14,610 nucleotides of DNA from Hyphomicrobiales bacterium (GTDB lineage Bacteria > Pseudomonadota > Alphaproteobacteria > Rhizobiales > S144-23). This document shows positions 8,236 through 14,421 of this stretch, in pieces. Where the stretch lies: NCBI GenBank assembly GCA_015494375.1, contig WGBL01000179.1, positions 1 through 14,610 on the forward strand, read 5' to 3'. The notes under the pieces are model-generated. The model made no database searches, was not told the origin of the DNA, and was given only the letters and a program-made list of their open reading frames with translations. The translations under genes and the position numbers were made by a program. The stretch's first letter is position 1. Each line of letters begins with the position of its first letter.

Positions 8236-9627
8236 ATGTTTGCTTCGCCACCAACTCAGACAGACCGAAAGCTGCGTGCGCGCCTTGCGGCAGCCCGCAT
8301 TACGTTTGCCGGCCTTCTCGCCCTTGTCGGAGCCCTCCTTGTCCTTCAGCCGCGCGAGGCCCACGCCATGAAAATTCAGGAGGTGACGAGCCCCGGAGGC
8401 ATCAAGGCCTGGCTCGTCGAGGAGCACACGATCCCCTTGCTCGCAATGCGTTTTGCCTTTGCGGGCGGCGCCGCCCAGGACCCCGAGGATCGAGCGGGGC
8501 TCGCCCATTTCCTGACCGCCATGCTCGACGAAGGCGCGGGTGATCTCAAATCGAGCGCCTTTCAGGAACGCCTCGAGAAATTTGCCGTGCGCATGAGCTT
8601 TGATGCCGGCAAGGATACGTTCAGGGGCTCATTCCAGACGCTGACCGAGTATCGCAAGGAGGCGATCGAGCTGTTGCGGCTGGCGCTCAATGAGCCGCGA
8701 TTTGACGAGGACGCCATTGAGCGCATGCGGCGACAGATTCTCGCGCGCCTTCAAATCGACGCCAAAGACCCCGACAGGGTCGCCTCGCGGGCCTGGTTCG
8801 AGGCGGCGTTCGGCAAGCATCCCTACGGCCGCCCCACCAAGGGGACCCTCGAATCGGTGAAGAAGATCAGCGCCGCGGACCTCGAGGCCTATCGCAAGCG
8901 CGTCTTTGCCAAGGACAACCTCAAGATCGCCGTCGTGGGCGACATCGATGCCAAGGCGCTTGGGAGCCTGCTCGATACGGTCTTTGGCGGGCTGAGCGAA
9001 AAGGCGGAGTTGCGGCCCGTGCCGGCCGTCGTCCCCAAAGAGGGCCCCATCGAGCGGGTGATTGAAATGGATGTGCCGCAGTCGGTGGTCCAATTTGGTC
9101 ATGCCGGCATTGCTCGCAAGGACGACGATTTCGTGCCGGCCTATGTCCTCAACTACATTCTCGGCGGTGGCGGCTTCAGCTCGCGCCTCACGGAAGAGGT
9201 GCGCGAGAAGCGTGGTCTCGCCTATTCCGTCTATAGCTATCTCTATCCCTTCAAGCACACGGCGCTTTTCCTCGGCGGTGTGGCGACCAAGAACGATGCG
9301 GTGGCGCAATCGCTTTCGGTCATTCGCAAAGAGCTCGCCCGCATGGCCAGCGAGGGCCCGACGGAACAGGAGCTCGAGAATGCCAAGCGCTACCTCACCG
9401 GCTCTTATCCGCTGCGCTTTGACACCAACAGCAAGATTGCCGGCCAGCTCATGTGGATCCAGGTGGAAGATCTCGGCATCGACTATGTCGAGAAGCGCAA
9501 CGGCCTGATCGAGGCGGTGACACTCGACGACCTTCGTCGCGTCGCCAGGCGCCTGCTCAAGCCGGACAAGCTCATCGTGACCATCGTTGGCAAGCCCACC
9601 CGTCTGGAGAAAAAAGACGGCAGCTGA
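8236..9627 (+). CDS. M16 family peptidase-like protein, non-catalytic partner
   Basis: This 463-residue M16 protein has a signal peptide: basic 'RKLRARLAAAR', a hydrophobic core, and a likely cleavage after 'REAHA' at about residue 44. At the position of the zinc motif it reads HFLTAM (His91 kept, Glu and second His replaced by Thr94 and Ala95), so it should not bind zinc or hydrolyse peptides itself. It keeps the C-terminal 'GGGGFSSRL' (310-318) and 'REKRGLAYSVYS' (323-334) with the Arg...Tyr substrate-binding pair, which its upstream neighbour lacks. Complementary pairs of this sort work as heterodimers in other bacteria, for example the Sphingomonas M16B pair. ATG 8236 is followed directly by the signal peptide, supporting this start. 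Co-transcription with 6734-8176 is inferred from the short gap. Confidence 0.92.
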   Translation: MFASPPTQTDRKLRARLAAARITFAGLLALVGALLVLQPREAHAMKIQEVTSPGGIKAWLVEEHTIPLLAMRFAFAGGAAQDPEDRAGLAHFLTAMLDEGAGDLKSSAFQERLEKFAVRMSFDAGKDTFRGSFQTLTEYRKEAIELLRLALNEPRFDEDAIERMRRQILARLQIDAKDPDRVASRAWFEAAFGKHPYGRPTKGTLESVKKISAADLEAYRKRVFAKDNLKIAVVGDIDAKALGSLLDTVFGGLSEKAELRPVPAVVPKEGPIERVIEMDVPQSVVQFGHAGIARKDDDFVPAYVLNYILGGGGFSSRLTEEVREKRGLAYSVYSYLYPFKHTALFLGGVATKNDAVAQSLSVIRKELARMASEGPTEQELENAKRYLTGSYPLRFDTNSKIAGQLMWIQVEDLGIDYVEKRNGLIEAVTLDDLRRVARRLLKPDKLIVTIVGKPTRLEKKDGS

Positions 9628-9747
9628 TCGCGCGCTACGCCAACTTCGCGCAACCAACGCCTTGCGGCCCAGCCCCCGTATTGCCGCCGGAGGTGCCCTC
9701 CTCGGTGAGGCGCATCACGCCCCATGTCTGAGGGCCGATTGCCATGG

Positions 9748-9776
9748 GGAGAAGACACTCGGTTTTGTGTCCCTCC
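9748..9776. terminator. Hairpin between convergent M16 gene and miaA
   Basis: GGAG (9748-9751) and GACAC (9754-9758) pair with GTGTC (9767-9771) and CTCC (9773-9776) around an 8-base tcggtttt loop, with a small internal loop. It lies in the 235-bp convergent gap between 9627 and 9863. It has no following T-run, so its role as a terminator is tentative. Confidence 0.3.
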
Positions 9777-9862
9777 ACTTTCCATTCCGCATCCGCAGGC
9801 CCCGCCGTCTCATGAGCGCCGCCGTCCTGTGGCCCTCACACTTCGTATCACCCCGGCCGTGG

Positions 9863-10774
9863 CTATGTCTTGCGCCATGACCAGTCGGCCATGTGGCGCC
9901 GCAGCCAGGTGAATTGCCGCTTGATGTAGTGCCGGGTCTCGGTTTGTGCGTGGGCAATGGCCTCATCGAGGCCGAGGCGGTCCTCAAGATAGGCCGAGAG
10001 CGGCCTCACACCATGGGCCCGCATGATCGGCTTGTCGGGCGCGAGCCCAAGCGCCCGGAGGGCGGCCACCTCCTCGCGCGCACCGGCCGCCACCATGGCC
10101 TCGAGGCGGGCATCGGCACGGCTATAGAGCGTCTCGCGATCAGGGGCGAGCACAATCCGCTCACAGTCGTCCGCGGCAAGCGGGGGCGCGCCCGCCTGCC
10201 GCTGCCAATGGGCGAGCGAGCGGCCCGTCGCCGCCCAGACCTCGAGCGCACGCACAAGCCGCTGACGGTCGCTCGGCCGCAGCCGCGCAGCCATCTCGGG
10301 GTCGCGCTCACGGAGCATGGCATGGAGCCCGGGGCCCGTGTGCGTGCGCGCAACCTGCCGCCAGTGTGCGCGCACCGATTGCGGGATGTCGGGCACCGGC
10401 GAAAGCCCCTCGAGCAGCGCCTTGAAATAAAGCCCCGTGCCGCCGACGATGATCGCCACAGCGCCCGTTGCCTGTGCTTCTTTGAGAACGGCACTCACGT
10501 CCTCGAGCCAGCGGCCGACCGAATAGTCATCGGCGCCGCTCACATGACCATAGAGGCGATGGGGCACGCGGGCTTCGTCCTCGGGGCTCGGCCGGGCGGT
10601 GAGGATGCGCAGCTCGCGATAGACCTGCATCGAGTCGGCATTGACGATAAGGGCGGGCTGCGCCTCTTTGCTGGCGAGCTCGCGGGCGAGCGCAAGGGCG
10701 AGCGCCGACTTGCCGCTTGCGGTCGGCCCTGCGATAAGGATGGCGCGCCTGCCTTGGCGTGATGATCGAGCCAT
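9863..10774 (-). CDS. miaA: tRNA dimethylallyltransferase
   Basis: MiaA transfers a dimethylallyl group to N6 of A37 in tRNAs that read UNN codons, the first step toward ms2i6A. The 303-residue protein has the P-loop 'GPTASGKS' (16-23), 'NADSMQVYREL' with the catalytic Asp47, 'VGGTGLYFKALLEG' (about 110-123), 'RQRLVRALEVW', and the C-terminal tRNA-binding 'TRHYIKRQFTWLRRH'. The length is typical. The ATG at 10772-10774 gives a product whose homology begins immediately with the P-loop strand. Upstream, only 10 bases separate the start codon from the left terminal repeat of a MITE-like element, so the miaA promoter and most of its leader must lie within or beyond that element. The ribosome site is weak (gagg close to the start). 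Confidence 0.96.
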   Translation of the reverse strand: MARSSRQGRRAILIAGPTASGKSALALALARELASKEAQPALIVNADSMQVYRELRILTARPSPEDEARVPHRLYGHVSGADDYSVGRWLEDVSAVLKEAQATGAVAIIVGGTGLYFKALLEGLSPVPDIPQSVRAHWRQVARTHTGPGLHAMLRERDPEMAARLRPSDRQRLVRALEVWAATGRSLAHWQRQAGAPPLAADDCERIVLAPDRETLYSRADARLEAMVAAGAREEVAALRALGLAPDKPIMRAHGVRPLSAYLEDRLGLDEAIAHAQTETRHYIKRQFTWLRRHMADWSWRKT

Positions 10775-10784
10775 GGCCTCGAGC

Positions 10785-11061
10785 TAGAGCATGTTTTGGC
10801 TAGATAGAACCATTCTGACGGAGCGGATTTGTGTCAGGAGCAAGCAAAGGACCGCAGGCAATATCAGGAGATATTGTCAAGGGGCTTTGCGCCGCTAATG
10901 GCGCAAATCCGCCCGTCCCTCCGGGTTTCCGATTGGCGGGCGCCCGAGCGCCGGAATGTCCTCGACCGATGCCCCCACATCGCCCTTCGGCCACTCCGGC
11001 GCCGGATCGCACACGCCAATCGAGAAACAGAATTGATCCTATCTAGCCAAAACATGCTCTA
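10785..11061. mobile_element. MITE-like element with 23-bp perfect terminal inverted repeats
   Basis: The left end (10785-10807, tagagcatgttttgg... ) and right end (11039-11061) are exact reverse complements over 23 bp, with partial pairing continuing several bases inward (left attctg, right cagaat). The element is 277 bp and has no coding capacity I can credit. Both ends begin with TA, so if TA is the target duplication the core is 10787-11059, as in Tc1/mariner-IS630-type non-autonomous elements. Inside are further dyads: gcggatttg (10823-10831) with caaatccgc (10904-10912), caatatc/gatattg (10859-10876), tttgcgcc/ggcgcaaa (10886-10907) and cgattggcg (10930-10938) with cgccaatcg (11014-11022). 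Alternatives are a divergent operator pair or a structured intergenic repeat of the rhizobial RIME kind. Confidence 0.6.
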
Positions 11062-11123
11062 TATCCACAGGGAGTGAGCGCCGTGCGGATTACGGCTGAG
11101 CGATGGACCAGGAGGATGGACCT

Positions 11124-11384
11124 ATGCCCAAGACGAGACTGAAAAACATTCCCGCGCGTGAGCTTCCCGCCGAATGGCTGGCCCGGCTCGGCCTCGAAAG
11201 CGATGCGCGCGTCGATGTTACAATCGAGAAGATCGCGACGCACGAGGATGGCGACGAAGAGCGTCGACGGTTCGACCGCAAGGCCATAGAGCGTATTCTC
11301 GACGGGGTGGCTGATTTGCCGGCGCGCGACAATCGCACGGCAGACGAGATCATCGGCTACGATGCCCGCGGTCTGCCGCTATGA
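11124..11384 (+). CDS. vapB: VapB-type antitoxin
   Basis: This 86-residue protein is encoded directly before a PIN-domain toxin with an ATGA stop/start overlap (11381-11384). An N-terminal 'TRLKNIPARELPAEWLARLGL' could include the DNA-binding part, followed by a charged middle rich in Glu and Arg. The C-terminus 'TADEIIGYDARGLPL' matches the YDxxGLP tail common in VapB antitoxins, which occupies the toxin active site. The ATG at 11124 is chosen because AGGAGG lies at 11110-11115, 8 bases away; the upstream ATG at 11103 would include that site in the coding sequence. Autoregulation of the operon by the VapBC complex is expected from the family. The right end of the MITE-like element lies 62 bp upstream. 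Confidence 0.8.
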   Translation: MPKTRLKNIPARELPAEWLARLGLESDARVDVTIEKIATHEDGDEERRRFDRKAIERILDGVADLPARDNRTADEIIGYDARGLPL

Positions 11385-11782
11385 TTGTCGATACATCGGC
11401 ACTGATCGCCATCCTGCTCAAGGAGCCGGGCTATGGTCTCTTACTCGATCGTCTCGAGAAGGCTGATGCCATCAGGATCTCGACCGCAACGGTGCTTGAG
11501 GCGAGCATCGTCATGTATGCTCGCCTGGGGCCAAAGGGTGTCGCGGCGCTGCATGCACTGTTGACTGCCATGGGGGCCGAGGAAATCGCTTTCACCACCC
11601 GCCATCGTAAAGAGGCCGAGCGCGCCTATGCCGCCTATGGTAAGGCGAGCGGCCATGAGGCACGGCTCAACTATGGCGATTGCATGACCTATGGCTTGGC
11701 AAAGTGTTCCGGTCTGCCCCTGCTGTTCAAGGGCGACGATTTTAGTCGCACCGATCTCGATTTGGTTGGCCCCGTCCGTTGA
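11381..11782 (+). CDS. vapC: VapC-type PIN-domain ribonuclease toxin
   Basis: The 133-residue PIN-domain protein acts as a Mg-dependent endoribonuclease, usually on tRNA or rRNA in this family. The acidic residues are all present: Asp4 in 'IVDTSALIAIL', Glu40 in 'STATVLEASIV', Asp100 in 'LNYGDCMTYGLA' and Asp119/120 in 'LLFKGDDFSRTD'. The length is normal, and no disabling change is visible, so the toxin is probably active. It is translationally coupled to vapB through the ATGA overlap. Its RNA target cannot be told from sequence. The pair is inserted between miaA and cysS next to a MITE-like element, which suggests acquisition. Confidence 0.92.
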   Translation: MIVDTSALIAILLKEPGYGLLLDRLEKADAIRISTATVLEASIVMYARLGPKGVAALHALLTAMGAEEIAFTTRHRKEAERAYAAYGKASGHEARLNYGDCMTYGLAKCSGLPLLFKGDDFSRTDLDLVGPVR

Positions 11783-11824
11783 GGCCACCGGTGTGCGATG
11801 CAGATTGGGCTAAGCGTCGCCCCT

Positions 11825-11854
11825 ATGACATGCGCCACGACCTCTCGATATATG
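11825..11854 (+). promoter_or_regulatory. Weak candidate promoter for cysS
   Basis: An atgaca hexamer at 11825-11830 (five of six matches to TTGACA) is followed 18 bases later by tatatg at 11849-11854. A second TTGACG at 11868-11873 lacks a good -10. Both lie in the 149-bp gap between vapC and cysS. Called by eye only. Confidence 0.2.
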
Positions 11855-11931
11855 GCAACCACCCATGTTGACGGAGATTGCCGGCGCGGCCATTGTCGCG
11901 GCCCAGTGAGCAACGATTGAGAAGGGCGGCG

Positions 11932-13380
11932 ATGAGCGAGCTTCGCCTCTACAACACGCTGACGCGCGAGAAAGAGCGCTTCGAGCCGATCGATCCCCGC
12001 AACGTGCGCATGTACGTCTGCGGGCCGACGGTCTATGACTATGCGCACATCGGCAATGCGCGGCCGATCATCGTTTTCGACGTGCTCTATCGGCTCTTGC
12101 GTCACCTCTATGGTGCCGAGCATGTGACCTATGTGCGCAACATCACCGACGTCGATGACAAGATCAACGCCCGCGCCGCCGAGGAGGGGGTGCCGATCGC
12201 CGAGATCACGGCGCGCACGACCGAGCAGTTCCACAGGGATATCGCCGCGCTCGGCGTGCTCGAGCCAACGCACGAGCCGCGCGCCACCGAGCACATCGAA
12301 GAGATGAAGGCGATGATCGAACGGCTCGTTGCGAACGGCTGTGCCTATGTCGCCGAGGACCACGTGCTGTTCGATGTCACGAGCCGGCCCGATTATGGCC
12401 GGCTGTCGCGGCGCTCGCTTGAGGAGATGATTGCAGGCGCCCGCGTCGAGGTCGCGCCCTTCAAGCGCAATCCGCAGGACTTTGTCTTATGGAAGCCCTC
12501 CAAATCTAGCGAGCCGGCTTGGGCCTCGCCGTGTGGTATTGGGCCCAAGGGACGCCCCGGCTGGCATATCGAGTGCTCGGCCATGTCCGACAAATGGCTC
12601 TGGCAAGAGGTGTGCGACAAGCTCTCCGAGGCCGGGCGTGCGTGCCCCCACGTCTTCGACATCCATGGCGGCGGCGTCGATCTCGTCTTTCCCCATCACG
12701 AGAACGAGATTGCGCAAAGCTGCTGCGCCCACGGCAGCGACCAGATGGCGCGCTACTGGCTGCACAACGGCTATCTCCAGGTGGAAGGCGAGAAGATGTC
12801 CAAGAGCCTGGGGAATTTTATAACGATCCATGAGCTGCTCGAGGAGTGGCCGGGGGAGGTGCTGCGCTTTAACATGCTGCGCACCCATTACCGCCAGCCG
12901 CTCAATTGGACCGCGCAAGGCTGCCGCTCCGCAACGACCGAGTTCATGAAGTTCGGGCGTCTGCTTGGAAAGGATGGTTGGGAGCCCCGCTCCAATCACT
13001 TGGCTCCGGCCTTTCTTGAGGCCCTCCTCGACGACATGAATACCCCGGCCGCCATCGCGGCGCTTCACGAGGTGTGTGACGAGTTTCGAAGCACCTCGGT
13101 AGCGGATTTGGAGCAGGAAAGACGTCTGGATGCTCTTGTCAATGGCTTGGCCCTGCTGGGTTTCGATGACGTTGCCGGCTTCGAGGCGAGACTGATCGCG
13201 TTCAAGAAGAGACGTGCGGGAATTGATCCAGAGCAAGTTGAAATCCTCGTAAGCGAACGCGAGGCGGCGCGCGCCAAAAGGGATTGGGCCGAGGCCGATC
13301 GCATCCGCGACGAGCTCAGAGACATGGGGATCGAGCTCGAGGACACGCCCGAGGGCACCAAGTGGCGCCTGGCGCGCTGA
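11932..13380 (+). CDS. cysS: Cysteinyl-tRNA synthetase
   Basis: This class I aminoacyl-tRNA synthetase charges tRNA-Cys. The 482-residue protein has the HIGH-type motif HIGN (39-42) within 'YVCGPTVYDYAHIGNARP', and the KMSKS loop at 288-292 ('EGEKMSKSLGNF'). The zinc ligands are Cys30, Cys215 ('WHIECSAM'), His in 'FPHHENE' (255/256) and Glu259. Between Cys215 and 'FDIHGGG' there is about a 15-residue longer segment than in the E. coli enzyme ('MSDKWLWQEVCDKLSEAG...'). The C-terminal 'AKRDWAEADRIRDELRDMGIELEDTPEGTKW' is the normal family end. The ATG at 11932 is chosen because homology begins there and gaaggg lies just upstream; the frame is open to 11878. Codon choice from about 12930 to 13260 looks less GC-biased than the rest. 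Confidence 0.97.
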   Translation: MSELRLYNTLTREKERFEPIDPRNVRMYVCGPTVYDYAHIGNARPIIVFDVLYRLLRHLYGAEHVTYVRNITDVDDKINARAAEEGVPIAEITARTTEQFHRDIAALGVLEPTHEPRATEHIEEMKAMIERLVANGCAYVAEDHVLFDVTSRPDYGRLSRRSLEEMIAGARVEVAPFKRNPQDFVLWKPSKSSEPAWASPCGIGPKGRPGWHIECSAMSDKWLWQEVCDKLSEAGRACPHVFDIHGGGVDLVFPHHENEIAQSCCAHGSDQMARYWLHNGYLQVEGEKMSKSLGNFITIHELLEEWPGEVLRFNMLRTHYRQPLNWTAQGCRSATTEFMKFGRLLGKDGWEPRSNHLAPAFLEALLDDMNTPAAIAALHEVCDEFRSTSVADLEQERRLDALVNGLALLGFDDVAGFEARLIAFKKRRAGIDPEQVEILVSEREAARAKRDWAEADRIRDELRDMGIELEDTPEGTKWRLAR

Positions 13381-13478
13381 TTTCGTGTGGCGCTGATTGT
13401 ATGCGCTGAGGCAGACGGCAGACTTGGTGGCGATGAAAGGTCCAAGGAGGGCGGCGTGCGGAGGTTCGCCTTATAACC

Positions 13479-13493
13479 GTTCGTTCTATGTTC
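13479..13493 (+). promoter_or_regulatory. LexA-like box 1 (GTTC-N7-GTTC)
   Basis: GTTCGTTCTATGTTC matches the alphaproteobacterial SOS box GTTC-N7-GTTC exactly. A second, near-match register (GTTC-N7-GTTG, 13490-13504) overlaps the following -35. Together they place GTTC-like half-sites 11 bp apart (13479, 13490, 13501). Confidence 0.6.
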
Positions 13494-13501
13494 TATTTTT
13501 G

Positions 13502-13530
13502 TTGACATCCTGTCCGATTCGTCTTATTAG
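13502..13530 (+). promoter_or_regulatory. Strong sigma-70-type promoter between two LexA-like boxes
   Basis: A perfect TTGACA (13502-13507) is separated by exactly 17 bases from TATTAG (13525-13530), reading rightward; the start of transcription should be near 13537. It is the best-looking promoter in the window, yet no recognisable gene follows. LexA-like sites lie just upstream of the -35 and over the end of the -10. Confidence 0.6.
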
Positions 13531-13544
13531 AACGAACAGGGAAC
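13530..13544 (-). promoter_or_regulatory. LexA-like box 2 (GAAC-N7-GAAC)
   Basis: GAACGAACAGGGAAC is the same motif as box 1 in opposite orientation and overlaps the last base of the -10 and the expected transcription start. Boxes 1 and 2 also contain the inverted pair TCGTTCTA (13481-13488) and TAGAACGA (13528-13535). Confidence 0.6.
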
Positions 13545-13565
13545 ACAAACCAACCAGCAATCAAC

Positions 13566-13587
13566 AGGCCCCCATTGGCGGGCCTTT
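13566..13587 (+). terminator. Small hairpin downstream of the LexA-like promoter
   Basis: AGGCCC (13566-13571) pairs with GGGCCT (13580-13585) around an 8-base loop, followed by only a short T run. It is about 30 bases after the expected transcript start, so it could be an attenuator, the end of a very short RNA, or leader structure. Weak on its own. Confidence 0.3.
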
Positions 13588-13635
13588 GAGGACCGCTCCA
13601 GGCCGGAAGATGGCTTGAAGCGAGAAGGAGTTCTT

Positions 13636-13803
13636 TTGCTCCCGCCCGGAGACTGCGCGCTGCGCGACCGGGACGGTGGGGTGGGCCTGGCGTGGTTGCC
13701 GATGCGTGCTGCCTGTGGCGCCCTGGTGTGGTGTCGATGCCTGCTGCTTGCCGCGTGCCCTGGTGTGGTGTTGGCGCTTGCCGCCTGTCGCGCCTTGGCG
13801 TGA
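13636..13803 (+). CDS. Possible small protein with hydrophobic C-terminal half, behind the LexA-like promoter
   Basis: A TTG at 13636 has AAGGAG at 13625-13630 (5-base spacing), about 100 bases after the expected start of the LexA-like promoter. It opens a 55-codon frame to a TGA at 13801-13803. The first half is charged; the second, beginning at an internal ATG (13702), is a 33-residue hydrophobic, Ala/Leu/Cys-rich segment ('ALVWCRCLLLAACPGVVLAL') that could span a membrane. Small SOS-induced membrane peptides exist (TisB in E. coli, SidA in Caulobacter), and the layout fits that type, but I see no sequence similarity to either. The hydrophobic part is encoded by the first units of a tandem array, so it may be accidental. 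Treat as a hypothesis. Confidence 0.2.
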   Translation: MLPPGDCALRDRDGGVGLAWLPMRAACGALVWCRCLLLAACPGVVLALAACRALA

Positions 13804-13913
13804 TGCTGGCGCCTGCTGCCTGCCATGCCCGGGTGTGGTGTGGGATGGCGGGGTGCGGCCCGGTATGGGGCCGGCACTTGCTGCCTGTTGCGGTTTGGTG
13901 TGGGCAGGGCACC
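13686..13913. repeat. Degenerate 35-37-bp tandem repeat, about six units
   Basis: Units begin with ccTGGTGTGGTG-like words and end with TGCTGCCTG..CGC-like words, at 13686, 13722, 13759, 13794, 13829 and 13860, with a partial seventh from 13895. Lengths are 36, 37, 35, 35, 31 and 35, so the frame is not kept between units. Adjacent copies are clearly related but diverged, with no constant repeat and variable spacer, so this is not a CRISPR. Confidence 0.75.
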
Positions 13914-14091
13914 GTGGGATCGGAACACTGCTGTGGGCGGCACGGAATCGGTTGCGTTCCGGGTCGCGTTTTGGAGGGCGTGCGCTGTTTGTGAGACGGG
14001 AGGTTGGCCGGGAGCTGAAAGCACGGCGTTTGCCGCTCTGGATCGCCGAAGAGGGGCCGCAATGACGGCTTTCTGGAAATATTGAGGAGCC

Positions 14092-14139
14092 AGAAAGCAT
14101 CGAAGTGAAAAAGCATCGAAGCGCAAAAGCATTAAAGTG
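14092..14139. repeat. 16-bp tandem repeat, three units
   Basis: Units agaaagcatcgaagtg (14092-14107), aaaaagcatcgaagcg (14108-14123) and caaaagcattaaagtg (14124-14139) are adjacent and differ at a few positions. The array is AT-richer than its surroundings. Confidence 0.8.
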
Positions 14140-14343
14140 CCAGAAAGAGTTTTGCCGTGGATCGCTTATCGCTCAAGTCTTGCGTTTTGCCCGGTTGCTC
14201 GTCTCAGGGCCGCAGTCCACGGCATTCCCCCGCGCCTGCATTGCCCCAGAATGCAGAGCGCCGGACGGCTGGCCTTGCGTGCGCCTCATGCCCCCAAGCC
14301 CCCTCCAAGGGGCGTGACGGTAAAGGGCATGGTCGTCCACTTG

Positions 14344-14403
14344 TGCATGCATGCCCCCTGCATGCGTGCCCCCTGTATGAGTACTCTCTGTATGCGTACC
14401 CCT
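14344..14403. repeat. 15-bp tandem repeat, four units
   Basis: Four adjacent 15-mers (14344, 14359, 14374, 14389) follow a TGyATGmrTrCyCyC pattern; the first two are nearly identical (tgcatgcatgccccc, tgcatgcgtgccccc). The 15-base unit keeps the reading frame, giving a pentapeptide-like pattern in translation, though no real protein is recognised. Confidence 0.8.
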
Positions 14404-14421
14404 TGGCCGGTGAGGCGGAGG

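Noticed and set aside
10800..11077. ORFs inside the MITE-like element
   Set aside because: They are under 85 codons, overlap in several frames, lack ribosome sites and have no similarity that I recognise.
11103..11123. Earlier ATG for vapB
   Set aside because: It would place the AGGAGG at 11110-11115 inside the coding region. ATG 11124 is ideally spaced from that site.
13686..13913. CRISPR array
   Set aside because: The units are contiguous and all positions drift. There is no constant repeat with unique spacers and no cas gene.
13493..14132. Long minus-strand ORFs of about 180-207 codons
   Set aside because: Three overlapping frames are open at once because of the tandem GC-rich repeat. 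The translations are low-complexity His/Pro/Arg/Thr-rich with no domain.
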